Counted from the stretch's first letter, positions 48,506 through 58,082 are shown. The stretch: DNA of 64,000 nucleotides from Pseudoduganella namucuonensis (GCF_900116645.1 NZ_FPBO01000003.1:1-64000), one strand, 5' to 3'. Notes: generated from the letters alone by a model not told the origin. Numbers and translations: made by a program.

Positions 48506-49378
48506 TCAATCTCCCAGAGAGTAATTGGCACCGCGCTTGGCCACCTTGCGGCGGGTGAGCAGGCGGTACAGTCCAAAACCGATCAGCGCCAGCATCGCCC
48601 AGCCGAACCAGCCGATGCCGGACGACTCCTTGCGGGCGGCCGGCGCCTCCACGGGCGCGGGCTGGCGCTGGTCCTGCGCGGCCGGCGTGGCCGCCATGCC
48701 CGTGGTGGCGGCGTCGGCCGCCGGGTCGACCGGGCCGATGGCGCCGATGTCGGCCGGCACATTGCCCGGCAGCGGCGCCTGCTGTTGCTGCTGCTGGCCG
48801 CCGTGGCCGGCGTTGGCCTGGCCGGACAGCACGCTGCCCAGCACCGCGCCGGCGGCGGCCGCGCCCGCCGTGCCCCAGCCGCTCGGCCGGTTCTCGTAAC
48901 GACGGTTGTCGTAGCGGCCGTTGTCGTAGCCCGGGTTGTTGTAGCCCGGGTTGTTATAGCCAGGATTATTGTTGCCGTAGCCGGACTGCGGCGGCGGCGC
49001 CTGGCGCGGCATCACCGGGTCCAGCGGCGGCAGCGGCTGCGCGTTGCCGGCGCGGCGGCTGTCCATCGAGCGCACCGCGTTGTCCCGCGCGGCGCTTTCC
49101 GACATGTCGCGCGACATGGCCGAACGGTTGCTCCCGGAGGACGGCGGCGGCGCGGCGTCCTGCGCGCGGCGCGAGCCGAAACTGCCGAACGACGGGTTGC
49201 CGCCGCGCGAAGGCTGGCTGGCGCTGGAATTGTTACTTCTTGCCGTATTGCTCTTTTGCGAAGAGAATCCGCTCTTGTACGAGCCGGAACTCTGGGTCGG
49301 CCTCGCTTCGGCGAGCACCGGGCCCACCGCCAGCGACAGCGACAACGCCAATACGACTGCAGTGCGGAGAGGCTTCAT
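48506..49378 (-). CDS. Exported repeat-containing protein with C-terminal membrane anchor, hypothetical
   Basis: A 290-residue protein not assigned to a named family. It has a signal peptide (AVVLALSLSLAVGPVLAEA), a Ser/Asn-rich region, a Pro/Gln part with GYNNP-type repeats (about 135-155), a glycine-alanine segment (GTAGAAAAGAVLGSVLSG) that resembles glycine-zipper sequences, and a poly-Gln run. Near the end a transmembrane helix (GWFGWAMLALIGFGLYRLL) is followed by a basic stop-transfer segment (TRRKVAKR). The start at 49378 has AGGGG five bases upstream; the adjacent ATG at 49381 is also possible. It is first in an operon with the YjfK- and PspA-like genes. Confidence 0.65.
   Translation of the reverse strand: MKPLRTAVVLALSLSLAVGPVLAEARPTQSSGSYKSGFSSQKSNTARSNNSSASQPSRGGNPSFGSFGSRRAQDAAPPPSSGSNRSAMSRDMSESAARDNAVRSMDSRRAGNAQPLPPLDPVMPRQAPPPQSGYGNNNPGYNNPGYNNPGYDNGRYDNRRYENRPSGWGTAGAAAAGAVLGSVLSGQANAGHGGQQQQQQAPLPGNVPADIGAIGPVDPAADAATTGMAATPAAQDQRQPAPVEAPAARKESSGIGWFGWAMLALIGFGLYRLLTRRKVAKRGANYSLGD
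48926..48970. repeat. 15-bp tandem repeat coding for GYNNP units
   Basis: Two perfect copies of GTAGCCCGGGTTGTT (48926-48940, 48941-48955) and a third diverged copy (48956-48970) encode the repeated pentapeptide Asn-Asn-Pro-Gly-Tyr on the minus strand. In-frame units allow length change without frameshift. Confidence 0.85.
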
Positions 49379-49477
49379 CATTTCCCCTGGGTTGGTATAA
49401 GTTGATATAAGTTGAATAAATAACAGCATAATATCCGTCACGGATCAATGCATCGGTAATAAAAGGCCAGCTTTACC

Positions 49478-49963
49478 ATGACACGTAAATACTCTGACAT
49501 GAATCAACACGACGCCCTCTACACGGTGGCGCGGAATTACCCTGGCGGCATCGAGGCATTGTCGCAGTGCATGGGAATCTCGGTGAACGTATTGCGTAAC
49601 AAATTGTCACCCACCATCGCCTCGCATTACCCTTCGTTCGAGGAGGTGTCCACCATCATCGAACTTTGCCAGAAAGCGGGCGTGCAGGACGCCGTGTTGC
49701 CCTTGCACGCACTGCTCAACCGGCACGGCATGGCGGCGTTCGTCGTGCCGGTGCCGGAAATCGTGGCCAAGGACGACTTGTCGCAGACCGTATGCCGCGT
49801 GATGAGCCAGATCGGCGACGTCGCCGAGGCGGTGTCGCAATCCTTGTTGGACGGCAAGATCACGGCCAGCGAGGCCGACCTGATCGAGCGCGAGTTCCAC
49901 GACGCCCTGTCCGCGCTGGGCGAGTGGCGCGAACGCATACGCGGCCTGGCGCCGGGCAAATAA
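49478..49963 (+). CDS. Phage CII-like regulatory protein, stand-alone
   Basis: A 161-residue protein resembling the phage regulatory CII family. A helix-turn-helix-like N-terminal domain includes YTVARNYPGGIEALSQCMGISVNVLRNKLSPTIASHYPSFEEVSTIIELCQKAGV. A helical C-terminal domain (about 95-160) may mediate oligomerisation. There are no phage structural, integrase or lysis genes near, and codon use looks like the chromosome, so it is a domesticated regulator rather than part of a live prophage. It is divergent from the operon at 46890-49378 with only 99 bp between and might regulate it. A good terminator follows. Confidence 0.75.
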   Translation: MTRKYSDMNQHDALYTVARNYPGGIEALSQCMGISVNVLRNKLSPTIASHYPSFEEVSTIIELCQKAGVQDAVLPLHALLNRHGMAAFVVPVPEIVAKDDLSQTVCRVMSQIGDVAEAVSQSLLDGKITASEADLIEREFHDALSALGEWRERIRGLAPGK

Positions 49964-49968
49964 AAAAA

Positions 49969-49990
49969 AGCCAGCCGTTTCCGGCTGGCT
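49969..49990 (+). terminator. Rho-independent terminator after the CII-like gene
   Basis: A 9-bp GC-rich stem AGCCAGCCG / CGGCTGGCT with a 4-nt loop TTTC begins 6 bp after the stop codon. A loose T-run (ACACTTTTT) follows at 49994-50002. Confidence 0.75.
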
Positions 49991-50147
49991 TGAACACTTT
50001 TTCATTGGGAGGAAGAAAGTGGTGGGAAAATCACAGCAGGCTTCACTGTAGGGAAGTGAATGCCCGGCGGTCATCGGTTTACGACGAACTGCACGATTCC
50101 GGGCCTGAACTACCAAAATCCGGGCCTGGCCCGCGATCCCTCCCCGC

Positions 50148-52256
50148 CTATTCCTGATTCTTGCGGCCCCGGTTCTCCCTTTGCTCCTGGCGCTGATTGC
50201 GCGCTTCCGGCGTGTTGGCCTGCCCGCCCGGCGTGACCAGGGGACGCTCGGGCGGCGCCTGGCGAGCCTGTGGTTGCGGCTGGGCTTGCGGCTGCGGCTG
50301 GGCTTGCTGCATTTGCGGCTGTGGACGGGGTTCCGGACGGGGTTCCGGACGCGGCTGTTGGAAGGCGGGCTGCTGCCGTTCCTGGCGCGGCTCGCGTTCC
50401 TGGCGCTGGTCCGAACGCTCCTGGCGCTGCTCCGGATGCGCGGCCGGGGCCTGCTGCATCACCGGCTGCGGCTGCGGCTGGTGTTGCGGCTGAGGCTGCG
50501 GCTGAGGCTGCGGCTGGGCCTGCTGCTGGCGGAACACCTGCTGCGCGCCCTGCTGCACTGCTTGTCCCTGCGGCGCCGGCATCGGCGCCGTCTGGCGCTG
50601 CTGGTTCCAGCGCTCGCGCGCTTCCCGGTCGTTGCGCTCGTTGCGGTCGCGCTCGGCGCGTTCGCGTTCGTTGCGGTCGCGGCGCTCGCGGTCCCGTTCG
50701 GCGTCGTCGTTGCGGCGCTCGGCGCGGCCGAAGCGCTCGTCCTGCACCGCCACGCCCGGCTGCGGCACGGGCTGCCCGGGCTGCGCGGCGGTTTGCGGCG
50801 CCGGCGCGCGCTGCTGGCCGGCCGGCTGCTGGCCAAGCTGCTGCACCGGCTGCTGACCCGGCTGCGACACACGGCCCGGCTGTTGCGGATTCACCAGCAC
50901 GGAACCGCGCGGCGCCTCGTCGCGGCGGCGCTCGCGCCAGTCGTCGCGGTTACGCCCGGTCTCGATCACGCGGCCCGGACGCACGCCGGTCGGCAATTGC
51001 GCGGTCGGCAGGGGCGCCGTGGTCAGCGGCACATTGCGCACCTCGCCCGGCGCCATCGTCACGCGCGGCGCGCCGCGGCCCACATTGACGGTGCGGCGCG
51101 CGTCGAACTGCTCGCGCGGCAGCACGGTCACGCCGTCGCGGCGGCCGTCGTTGCGGCCGTCGCGGTCGCGCCATTTGACGTTGCCGCGGTGCTGCCACTC
51201 CAGCCGGCGGGCATGGTCCGGCGACACGCGGTAGTTCGGCACGAAGCGGTCGCGCGGCGTCAGCGGATACCAGCCCAGGCCGGGACCGGCGTGGCGGTTC
51301 GAGAACGTCACGCTCCAGCCGCCGCCGCCCACCCAGCCCACCAGCGCCGGCGCCCACACCGGACGCCCGTCGAAGCGCCCCGGCGCCCAGTACCAGCGCT
51401 GATTGACCGTCACCCAGCGGCCGTAGTGCGACGGCGCGTAGCCCCAGGGCGCGTCGTCGACCCAGGTCCAGCCCCAGGGATCCACCCAGGTCCAGCGGCC
51501 GTCGCGGTAGGGCGCCCAGCCGGCCGGCACCACGCGCGGCGACCACAGCGGGCCGTACTCGGGGTCGTCGCGCCAACTGCCGTAATGGTCCAGTTCCTCG
51601 TAGCCGGTGACGTCGGCGGTCAGGTAGCGCAGCGACTGCGAGTTCTCGTCGCGCTTGTCGCGCGCCTGCGCCCAGTCGTCGAAGGCGGTGCGCTGGGCCA
51701 GGCCGGTGCTGATGTCGTCGCCGCGCACCTCCATGCGCTTGCCGGCGCGCAGCGCCAGCGTGGTGCCCGCGCCATCGACGCGCGCCGCGCCGGACAGCAC
51801 GGTGACGACGGTGGTGTCCGGCTGGCGCTCGGCGTCGATGCGCACCCAGCCGGGGTCGGTCATCGTCACGCGCGCCTGGGCCGTGAGCAGTTCGAAGCCC
51901 TCCAGCTGGTCGGCCTGGCGCAGGCGCACGCTGGCGGTGCCGTAATCCAGGCGCAGGCGCAGGCTGTTGTCGTCCAGCTCCATGACCTCGATGCTGGAAT
52001 CGCCGTCCAGCCGCACGGCCGCCGAGCCGACGCGGAATTCCATGCGCGCGCCGCGGGCGGCGGTGATGCGGCTGTCCGACACCACCGGCCAGTTCAGCAG
52101 GCTGCCGCCCGCCTCCTCGCCGTCGGACTGCACGGTCACCTCCCCTTCGGCGCTGGAGATGCGGCCCACGCGGGCCGGCAGGTCCTGCGCCAGCGCGAGC
52201 GAACTGACGGCAACCAGCGCGGCCAGGATGATTAAATGCTTGAGTTTGCGGTGCAT
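50148..52256 (-). CDS. FecR-domain/DUF6600 exported protein with low-complexity tail
   Basis: A 702-residue protein. A signal peptide (LIILAALVAVSSLALAQ) leads into a FecR-like domain (about 28-190: VGRISSAEGEVTVQSDGE, LRLRLDYGTASVRLRQ). Next comes a Trp-rich region (about 230-360) with repeated WxxYxxGxWxWVDPWGWTWV-type units, as in DUF6600. The last 300 residues are highly charged or Pro/Gln-rich (EREREN-like Arg/Asp/Glu runs, then PQ repeats) and probably disordered. No transmembrane helix follows, so it should be periplasmic or surface-linked. Function is unknown; the FecR fold suggests binding or signal relay at the envelope. Confidence 0.8.
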   Translation of the reverse strand: MHRKLKHLIILAALVAVSSLALAQDLPARVGRISSAEGEVTVQSDGEEAGGSLLNWPVVSDSRITAARGARMEFRVGSAAVRLDGDSSIEVMELDDNSLRLRLDYGTASVRLRQADQLEGFELLTAQARVTMTDPGWVRIDAERQPDTTVVTVLSGAARVDGAGTTLALRAGKRMEVRGDDISTGLAQRTAFDDWAQARDKRDENSQSLRYLTADVTGYEELDHYGSWRDDPEYGPLWSPRVVPAGWAPYRDGRWTWVDPWGWTWVDDAPWGYAPSHYGRWVTVNQRWYWAPGRFDGRPVWAPALVGWVGGGGWSVTFSNRHAGPGLGWYPLTPRDRFVPNYRVSPDHARRLEWQHRGNVKWRDRDGRNDGRRDGVTVLPREQFDARRTVNVGRGAPRVTMAPGEVRNVPLTTAPLPTAQLPTGVRPGRVIETGRNRDDWRERRRDEAPRGSVLVNPQQPGRVSQPGQQPVQQLGQQPAGQQRAPAPQTAAQPGQPVPQPGVAVQDERFGRAERRNDDAERDRERRDRNERERAERDRNERNDREARERWNQQRQTAPMPAPQGQAVQQGAQQVFRQQQAQPQPQPQPQPQHQPQPQPVMQQAPAAHPEQRQERSDQRQEREPRQERQQPAFQQPRPEPRPEPRPQPQMQQAQPQPQAQPQPQARQAPPERPLVTPGGQANTPEARNQRQEQRENRGRKNQE
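50323..50354. repeat. 12-bp tandem repeat in the DUF6600 gene
   Basis: Two perfect copies of GGACGGGGTTCC (50323-50334 and 50335-50346), with a partial third, code for alternating Arg-Pro-Glu-Pro on the minus strand, part of the low-complexity tail. Confidence 0.8.
50463..50518. repeat. Hexameric repeat coding for a Pro-Gln tract
   Basis: About nine imperfect copies of a GGCTGC/GGCTGA hexamer encode a run of alternating proline and glutamine on the minus strand. It is a candidate site for slipped-strand length change, always in multiples of two codons. Confidence 0.8.
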
Positions 52257-52328
52257 GACGGACTCCGGGGTTTGATCTGCCTATTAAACGCCTCAACTCC
52301 GTTACGGACGACGGCGGTTACACATTTT

Positions 52329-52358
52329 TTCACATTGTAGGAAATTGCGGCGTATAAA
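52329..52358 (+). promoter_or_regulatory. Probable promoter of the class D beta-lactamase gene
   Basis: TTCACA (52329-52334) and TATAAA (52353-52358), spaced by 18 bp, lie 34 bp before the ATG at 52393, which itself has an AAGGA ribosome site. The match to sigma-70 boxes is moderate. Confidence 0.45.
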
Positions 52359-52392
52359 ATAGCCAGCCACGTAATCTTGCAAGGAAATCAAT

Positions 52393-53199
52393 ATGAAAAA
52401 ATACGCCGTCGCGCTGCTGCTTTCCGCCTGCGCGCTGGCCCGCGCCGCCGACTGGAAGGACGACGCCGGGCTGGACCAGTTGTTCAAAAAGGAAGGCGTC
52501 ACCGGCACCTTCGTGCTGCACGATGTGGCGGCCGACCGCTACATCGTCCACAACCGCAAACGCGCGGACGTGGGCTACTACCCCGCGTCGACCTACAAGA
52601 TCCCGAACAGCCTGATCGGCTTAAGCGAGGGCGTGGTGGCCAATGTGGACGAGGTGCTGCCCTATGGCGGCAAGCCGACCCGGCGGCCCGAATGGGCCAG
52701 GGACATGTCGCTGCGCGACGCGATCAAGGTGTCCAACGTGCCGGTCTACCAGGGGCTGGCGCGCAAGATCGGCATGCGGCGCATGCGCGAGGACCTGCGC
52801 AAACTCGACTACGGCAACATGCAAACCGGCGAGGTGGTCGACACCTTCTGGCTAGAGGGGCCGCTGAAGATCAGCGCGGTGCAGCAGACCCGCTTCCTGG
52901 ACAAGCTGGCGCAGGACCGGCTGCCGTTCCCGAAGCCGGCGATGGCCGGCGTGCGCGAGATCATGCGGCAGGACGCCGACGCCGACGCCAAGGCGGAGTT
53001 GTACGCCAAGACCGGCTGGACCGGCACCGCGGACAAGGACGTGGACATCGGCTGGTGGGTGGGCTTCGTCAGGAAGGACGGCAAGCTGTACACCTTCGCC
53101 CTCAACCTCGACATCCGGAACGACGAGGACGGCGCCAAGGCGGCAGCCAAGCGCGTCCCGCTGGGCAAGGCCAGCCTGAAGGCGCTCGGGCTGCTGTGA
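52393..53199 (+). CDS. Class D (OXA-type) beta-lactamase
   Basis: A 268-residue serine beta-lactamase of class D with a signal peptide (KYAVALLLSACALARA). All class D motifs are present: S66-T-Y-K69 (nucleophile serine and the lysine that is normally carboxylated), S114-N-V116, Y140-G-N142, W153-L-E-G and K206-T-G208. The protein should hydrolyse penicillins in the periplasm; spectrum cannot be judged from sequence. No integron, insertion sequence or cassette site flanks it and its base composition matches the neighbours, so it appears to be a resident chromosomal gene. No regulator gene is adjacent. Confidence 0.93.
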   Translation: MKKYAVALLLSACALARAADWKDDAGLDQLFKKEGVTGTFVLHDVAADRYIVHNRKRADVGYYPASTYKIPNSLIGLSEGVVANVDEVLPYGGKPTRRPEWARDMSLRDAIKVSNVPVYQGLARKIGMRRMREDLRKLDYGNMQTGEVVDTFWLEGPLKISAVQQTRFLDKLAQDRLPFPKPAMAGVREIMRQDADADAKAELYAKTGWTGTADKDVDIGWWVGFVRKDGKLYTFALNLDIRNDEDGAKAAAKRVPLGKASLKALGLL

Positions 53200-53208
53200 A
53201 GCCCGGAC

Positions 53209-53856
53209 TCAGGCCTGGCTGCCGCCGCGCTTGACGAAGAACAGCGCGGCGCCGACCGCCATCAGCAGGCCGCCGAACACGCGGTTCTGCGCCCTCAGCG
53301 CCTTGGCGTCGCGGAAGAAGCGCTGCATGGAGGAGGCCAGGAAGGCGTAGCTGTGCATGACCACCAGGTCGATGGCGCACATGGTGGCCGCCAGGATCAG
53401 CAGTTGCGGCAGCAGTGGATGGTCCTTGGCGATGAACTGGGGCAGCACCGCCACCATGAAGATGATGCCCTTGGGATTGGTGGCGTTGGTGAGGAAGCCG
53501 GTCAGCACGCGCTTGCCGAACGACGGCGCCGCGGTGCGCGCCGGCGCGTTGTCCTGGCCCGCCACCGGCCCCACCCTGGCGCGCCACTGGCTCAGGCCCA
53601 GCCAGATCAGGTACAGCGCGCCGACGACCTTCACCACGTTGAACGCCACCTCGGACGCCAGCAGCAGCGAGCCCACGCCGGCGCCGGCGATCGCCAGCAC
53701 CAGCAGCAAGCCGGCCTGCAGGCCGAGGATGGTGCCGCTGGCCTTGCGCACGCCGTACGACAGTCCGTGCGACATCGACAGCACCGCGCCCGAGCCGGGC
53801 GAGACGGCGATGATGCAGGCGGCGATAACGAAGGTGATCCAGGTGGCGAAGGTCAT
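53209..53856 (-). CDS. LysE-family amino acid/metabolite exporter
   Basis: A 215-residue inner-membrane exporter of the LysE/RhtB family. Visible features are the N-terminal WITFVIAACIIAVSPGSGAVLSMSHGLSYGVRKASG, LYLIWLGLSQWRAR and FLTNATNPKGIIFMVAVLPQF, which carry the PGP-like and NPK motifs. AAGGAG lies before the ATG at 53856. Such proteins export amino acids or homoserine lactones; substrate not known. It is convergent to the beta-lactamase gene. Confidence 0.9.
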   Translation of the reverse strand: MTFATWITFVIAACIIAVSPGSGAVLSMSHGLSYGVRKASGTILGLQAGLLLVLAIAGAGVGSLLLASEVAFNVVKVVGALYLIWLGLSQWRARVGPVAGQDNAPARTAAPSFGKRVLTGFLTNATNPKGIIFMVAVLPQFIAKDHPLLPQLLILAATMCAIDLVVMHSYAFLASSMQRFFRDAKALRAQNRVFGGLLMAVGAALFFVKRGGSQA

Positions 53857-54051
53857 GGCGCGGCTCCTTACGGTAGAGCCGGCCATTCTATCGCGCCCGG
53901 CGCGGCCGCGCTGGCCGCGCCGCTTGCGTCGTCGTAGGCGAGCTGTTGCATATGCGGTAAGATTGCCGCTGGACCCACTACGCCCACACCGCCATGACCC
54001 CTATCCCCGCCTTCCCCCAGCCCTCCCCGTCCACCCTGGAGGGCAACTGAC

Positions 54052-54999
<948 letters not shown>

Positions 55000-55012
55000 C
55001 CAAGGAGGCAAT

Positions 55013-55435
55013 ATGAACAAACCGCAAACCCAGCGCCCGACCGGCGCCTTCATCGGCGCCTCCTGGGCCGCCCTGCTGGTGGGCGCCGTCACCTACCTGA
55101 GCGGACTGTGGAACGCCGCCATGCCGCTCAACGAGAAGGGTTATTACTTCACCATCCTGGCCTACGGCCTGTTCGCCGCCGTGTCGCTGCAAAAATCGGT
55201 GCGCGACCGGATGGAGGGCATACCGGTGACCAATCTGTACTTCTCGCTGTGCTGGGTGTCGCTGCTGCTGTCGCTGGGGCTGCTCACGGTGGGCTTGTGG
55301 AACGCCACCATCGCGTCCAGCGAGAAGGGCTTCTACGCCATGTCCTTCGTGCTGAGCCTGTTCGCGGCGGTGGCGGTGCAAAAGAACGTGCGCGACAGCG
55401 CGGGCGCCGCCCCCGCCCCGGGCGACGCCGGCTGA
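55013..55435 (+). CDS. YiaA/YiaB-type inner-membrane protein
   Basis: A 140-residue protein with four transmembrane helices arranged as two similar halves, each ending in an EKG(Y/F) motif ([28 protein letters not shown] and [28 protein letters not shown]). This internal duplication is the mark of the YiaA/YiaB family, whose role is unknown. AGGAGG precedes the ATG. The gene ends right at the stop of the convergent TfoX-like gene. Confidence 0.88.
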   Translation: MNKPQTQRPTGAFIGASWAALLVGAVTYLSGLWNAAMPLNEKGYYFTILAYGLFAAVSLQKSVRDRMEGIPVTNLYFSLCWVSLLLSLGLLTVGLWNATIASSEKGFYAMSFVLSLFAAVAVQKNVRDSAGAAPAPGDAG

Positions 55436-55765
55436 TCACTTCCTCTTTTTCCTGGCCGCCGGCGGCGGGAGTTCAGCCGCCGTGCGCCGCGCCAGTTCCG
55501 CCAGCCATTCCCGGTCGTCCCAGTGGTCGCCCGCCACCACATACCAGGGCTTGGCCTGCGGATATGGCGGCGCCTCCATCGGTTCCCCCAGCCAGGCCTT
55601 GGCGGCGGCGGTCGGCTTGATGAACAGCCGGTCGTCGCAGACCAGCGCGAACATTTTCCCGTCGCAGTAAATCGCGTACTCGCCAAACATCTTGCGCGCG
55701 GACACCACGCCCGCCGCCGCGAACTGGTCCACCAGAAAATCCACCGTGCCTTGTTGCGATGCCAT
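55436..55765 (-). CDS. TfoX/Sxy N-terminal domain protein
   Basis: A 109-residue protein with the TfoX/Sxy N-terminal domain (VDFLVDQFAAAGVVSARKMFGEYAIYCDGKMFALVCDDRLFIKPTAAAKAWLG). The full-length competence regulator also has a C-terminal domain, missing here, so it need not regulate competence. The tail is lysine/arginine-rich. It is a single gene convergent with the YiaA-type gene. Confidence 0.87.
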   Translation of the reverse strand: MASQQGTVDFLVDQFAAAGVVSARKMFGEYAIYCDGKMFALVCDDRLFIKPTAAAKAWLGEPMEAPPYPQAKPWYVVAGDHWDDREWLAELARRTAAELPPPAARKKRK

Positions 55766-55870
55766 GCCGTCCCTCCCGTGTTCGCCACGATGCTAACACC
55801 GCCGCGCCGGCGGGGGAACTTTTGCTTCCGCCCGCTGTCACATGGGGACGCTAGTTACCGGGAGTGCGAA

Positions 55871-57958
55871 ATGAGAGACCTCCAACGCCGCCTGAACATG
55901 GCCATGAGCGCCGCCCGCATGGCCATCTGGGATTCGCTCGTCGTCAACGGCAGGGTGGACGAGGGCACCGTGCACTGGTCGGCCGACGGCGCCGCGCTGC
56001 TGGGCCTGCCCCGGCGCGACTTGACGCAGCCGTTCAAGACCTTCATCGGCCACGTGCACCCCGACGACCGCGACGCGCTGCTGACCAGGCTGCAGGAGGC
56101 CGCCGAACGCTGCGCCAGCTACGAGGTCGATTACCGGGTCTGCCTGCCGGACGGCTCCACGCGCTGGCTGGCGGCCCACGCGCAATGCTTCTGCAGCGAG
56201 CAGGGCGTGGCCGAACGCACGCTGGGCATCATCTGGGACACCACCGAGCGCAAGCACCAGGAATTGCGGCTGGCCGAGCAGAAGGAGCTGGCCGAGGTGA
56301 CGCTGGCCTCGATCGGCGACGGCGTGATGACCACCGACGCGCGGGGCCGCACGCGCTACCTGAACCGCGTGGCCGAGCAGCTGACCGGCTGGAGCGCGGA
56401 GCTGGCGCACGACCAGCCCATCGAACAGACGCTGCGGCTGGAGCACGAACAGGGCGGGGCGCCCGCCGAGCACGTGGCGTTGCGCTGCCTGCGGCTGAAG
56501 CAGTCGATCGGCCTGTCCGACAGCAGCCAGCTGGTGACGCGGGACGGGCGGCGCATCGCCGTGGAGGACTCGGCCGCGCCGATCTGGTCCAGCGGCGGCG
56601 ACGTGCTGGGCGCGGTGGTGGTGTTTCGCGACGTCAGCCACGAGCGCAAGCTGAGCCAGCAGCTGACCTGGTACGCCAGCCACGACACGCTGACCGGGCT
56701 GATCAACCGGCGCGAGTTCGAGCAGCAGATCGCCAACGCGCTGCACAGCTCCAAGCACGAGGGCCACGTGCACGCGCTGCTGTACATCGACCTGGACCAG
56801 TTCAAGGTCGTCAACGACACCTGCGGCCACAGCGCCGGCGACGTGCTGCTGCAGATGCTGGCCAAGATGCTGCAGACCCAGATGCGCGACAGCGACATCC
56901 TGGCGCGCCTGGGCGGCGACGAGCTGGGCGTGCTGCTGCCGCACTGCCCGCCGGACCAGGCGCTGCTGATCGCCGACCAACTGCGCCAGTCCATCAAGCA
57001 GTTCCGCTTCGCGTGGGACAGCCGCAGCTTCGAGATCGGCGCCAGCATCGGCGTGGCCGAGGTCAACCACGACAGCAAATCGGTGACGGAGTTGATGATG
57101 GCGGCCGACCAGGCCTGCTACCTGGCCAAGGAGCAGGGCCGCAACCGCGTGCACTTCTACCAGGAGTCCGACCTCAAGCTGGCGCAGCGGCAGGGCGAGA
57201 TGCAATGGGTGGCGCGCCTGAACGAGGCCTTCGAGCGCGACTTCTTCCGCCTGTTCGCGCTGCCCATCGTCAACCTGGAGGAACCGGCGCAGGCACACGA
57301 CGAGGTGCTGATCCGCATCGAGAACGCGAAGGGCGACCTGATCCTGCCGGGCGCCTTCATCCCCGCCGCCGAGCGCTACGACCTGATGGTGGCGATCGAC
57401 CGCTGGGTGATCCGCGCCGTGTGCGACCACGTGCGCCGGGCGCGCGAACACAACCACCCGCACGGCGCCGCGCCGGCGCAGTACTCGATCAACCTGTCCG
57501 GCACCTCGCTCAACGACGAGGGGCTGCACGACTACATCCTGGCGCAGTTCAGCGAGCATGGCGTGAGTCCGGCCAGCATCTGCTTCGAAATCACGGAGAC
57601 GGCGGCCATCGCCAACCTGCCGAAGGCGCAGGCCTTCATGACGCGCCTGAAGGCGCTGGGCTGCAGCTTCTCGCTGGACGACTTCGGCAGCGGCCTGTCG
57701 TCGTTCGCCTACCTGAAGGCGCTGCCGGTGGACTTCCTGAAGATCGACGGCATGTTCATCCGCGACATCAAGAGCAACGCCATCAACTGCGCGCTGGTGA
57801 AGGCGATCAACGAGGTCGGCCACGTGATGGGCATGCGCACCGTGGCCGAGTACGTGGAGGACGACGAGACGCTGACCCTGGTGCGCAACCTGGGCGTCGA
57901 TTACGCCCAGGGCCTGGCGGTGGGCGGCCTGCGGCGGCTGAGCGCGGAGCTCGAATAG
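55871..57958 (+). CDS. PAS-PAS-GGDEF-EAL cyclic-di-GMP signalling protein
   Basis: A 695-residue cytoplasmic sensor. Two PAS domains (about 8-128 and 135-258) are followed by a GGDEF domain (about 265-425) and an EAL domain (about 440-690). The GGDEF active loop reads GGDEL (348-352), with Leu in place of Phe. The EAL motif reads EVL (478-480). The other EAL metal and catalytic residues seem intact: NLSG, ETAAI, DDFGSG, KIDG, the Glu in VAEYVED and the Gln in YAQG. Phosphodiesterase activity is therefore likely, while cyclase activity may be weak. The ATG at 55871 was chosen over a long upstream open frame that overlaps the TfoX gene. Confidence 0.88.
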   Translation: MRDLQRRLNMAMSAARMAIWDSLVVNGRVDEGTVHWSADGAALLGLPRRDLTQPFKTFIGHVHPDDRDALLTRLQEAAERCASYEVDYRVCLPDGSTRWLAAHAQCFCSEQGVAERTLGIIWDTTERKHQELRLAEQKELAEVTLASIGDGVMTTDARGRTRYLNRVAEQLTGWSAELAHDQPIEQTLRLEHEQGGAPAEHVALRCLRLKQSIGLSDSSQLVTRDGRRIAVEDSAAPIWSSGGDVLGAVVVFRDVSHERKLSQQLTWYASHDTLTGLINRREFEQQIANALHSSKHEGHVHALLYIDLDQFKVVNDTCGHSAGDVLLQMLAKMLQTQMRDSDILARLGGDELGVLLPHCPPDQALLIADQLRQSIKQFRFAWDSRSFEIGASIGVAEVNHDSKSVTELMMAADQACYLAKEQGRNRVHFYQESDLKLAQRQGEMQWVARLNEAFERDFFRLFALPIVNLEEPAQAHDEVLIRIENAKGDLILPGAFIPAAERYDLMVAIDRWVIRAVCDHVRRAREHNHPHGAAPAQYSINLSGTSLNDEGLHDYILAQFSEHGVSPASICFEITETAAIANLPKAQAFMTRLKALGCSFSLDDFGSGLSSFAYLKALPVDFLKIDGMFIRDIKSNAINCALVKAINEVGHVMGMRTVAEYVEDDETLTLVRNLGVDYAQGLAVGGLRRLSAELE

Positions 57959-57993
57959 GACGCCGCCACCGCCACGGGCCAATCCGGGCGTTT

Positions 57994-58035
57994 TTGATCC
58001 ACATCAATAAAATTGCGGGGCGCACTCCTTACACT
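57994..58035 (+). promoter_or_regulatory. FNR/Anr-type anaerobic promoter
   Basis: A perfect FNR consensus TTGAT-CCAC-ATCAA lies at 57994-58007, centre 58000.5. A -10-like TACACT at 58030-58035 would put the transcript start near 58042, so the FNR box is at about -41.5, the standard class II activator position. The downstream gene is the Aer-like receptor at 58083, followed by hemN and further microaerobic genes. Confidence 0.8.
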
Positions 58036-58082
58036 GGACCCAGTTTTGCGATACAGCAATAACCGTCCAGCAGGAGAGCGCC

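Noticed and set aside
49478..49963. Prophage remnant around the CII-like gene
   Set aside because: No integrase, structural, lysis or attachment sequences are nearby and base composition matches the chromosome, so only a lone regulator is supported.
50260..50530. CRISPR-like or non-coding repeat array
   Set aside because: The repeats are short, contiguous and in frame with the low-complexity tail of a protein; there are no spacers.
52393..53199. Acquired resistance cassette
   Set aside because: No attC site, integrase or insertion sequence flanks the beta-lactamase gene, and GC content does not differ from neighbours.
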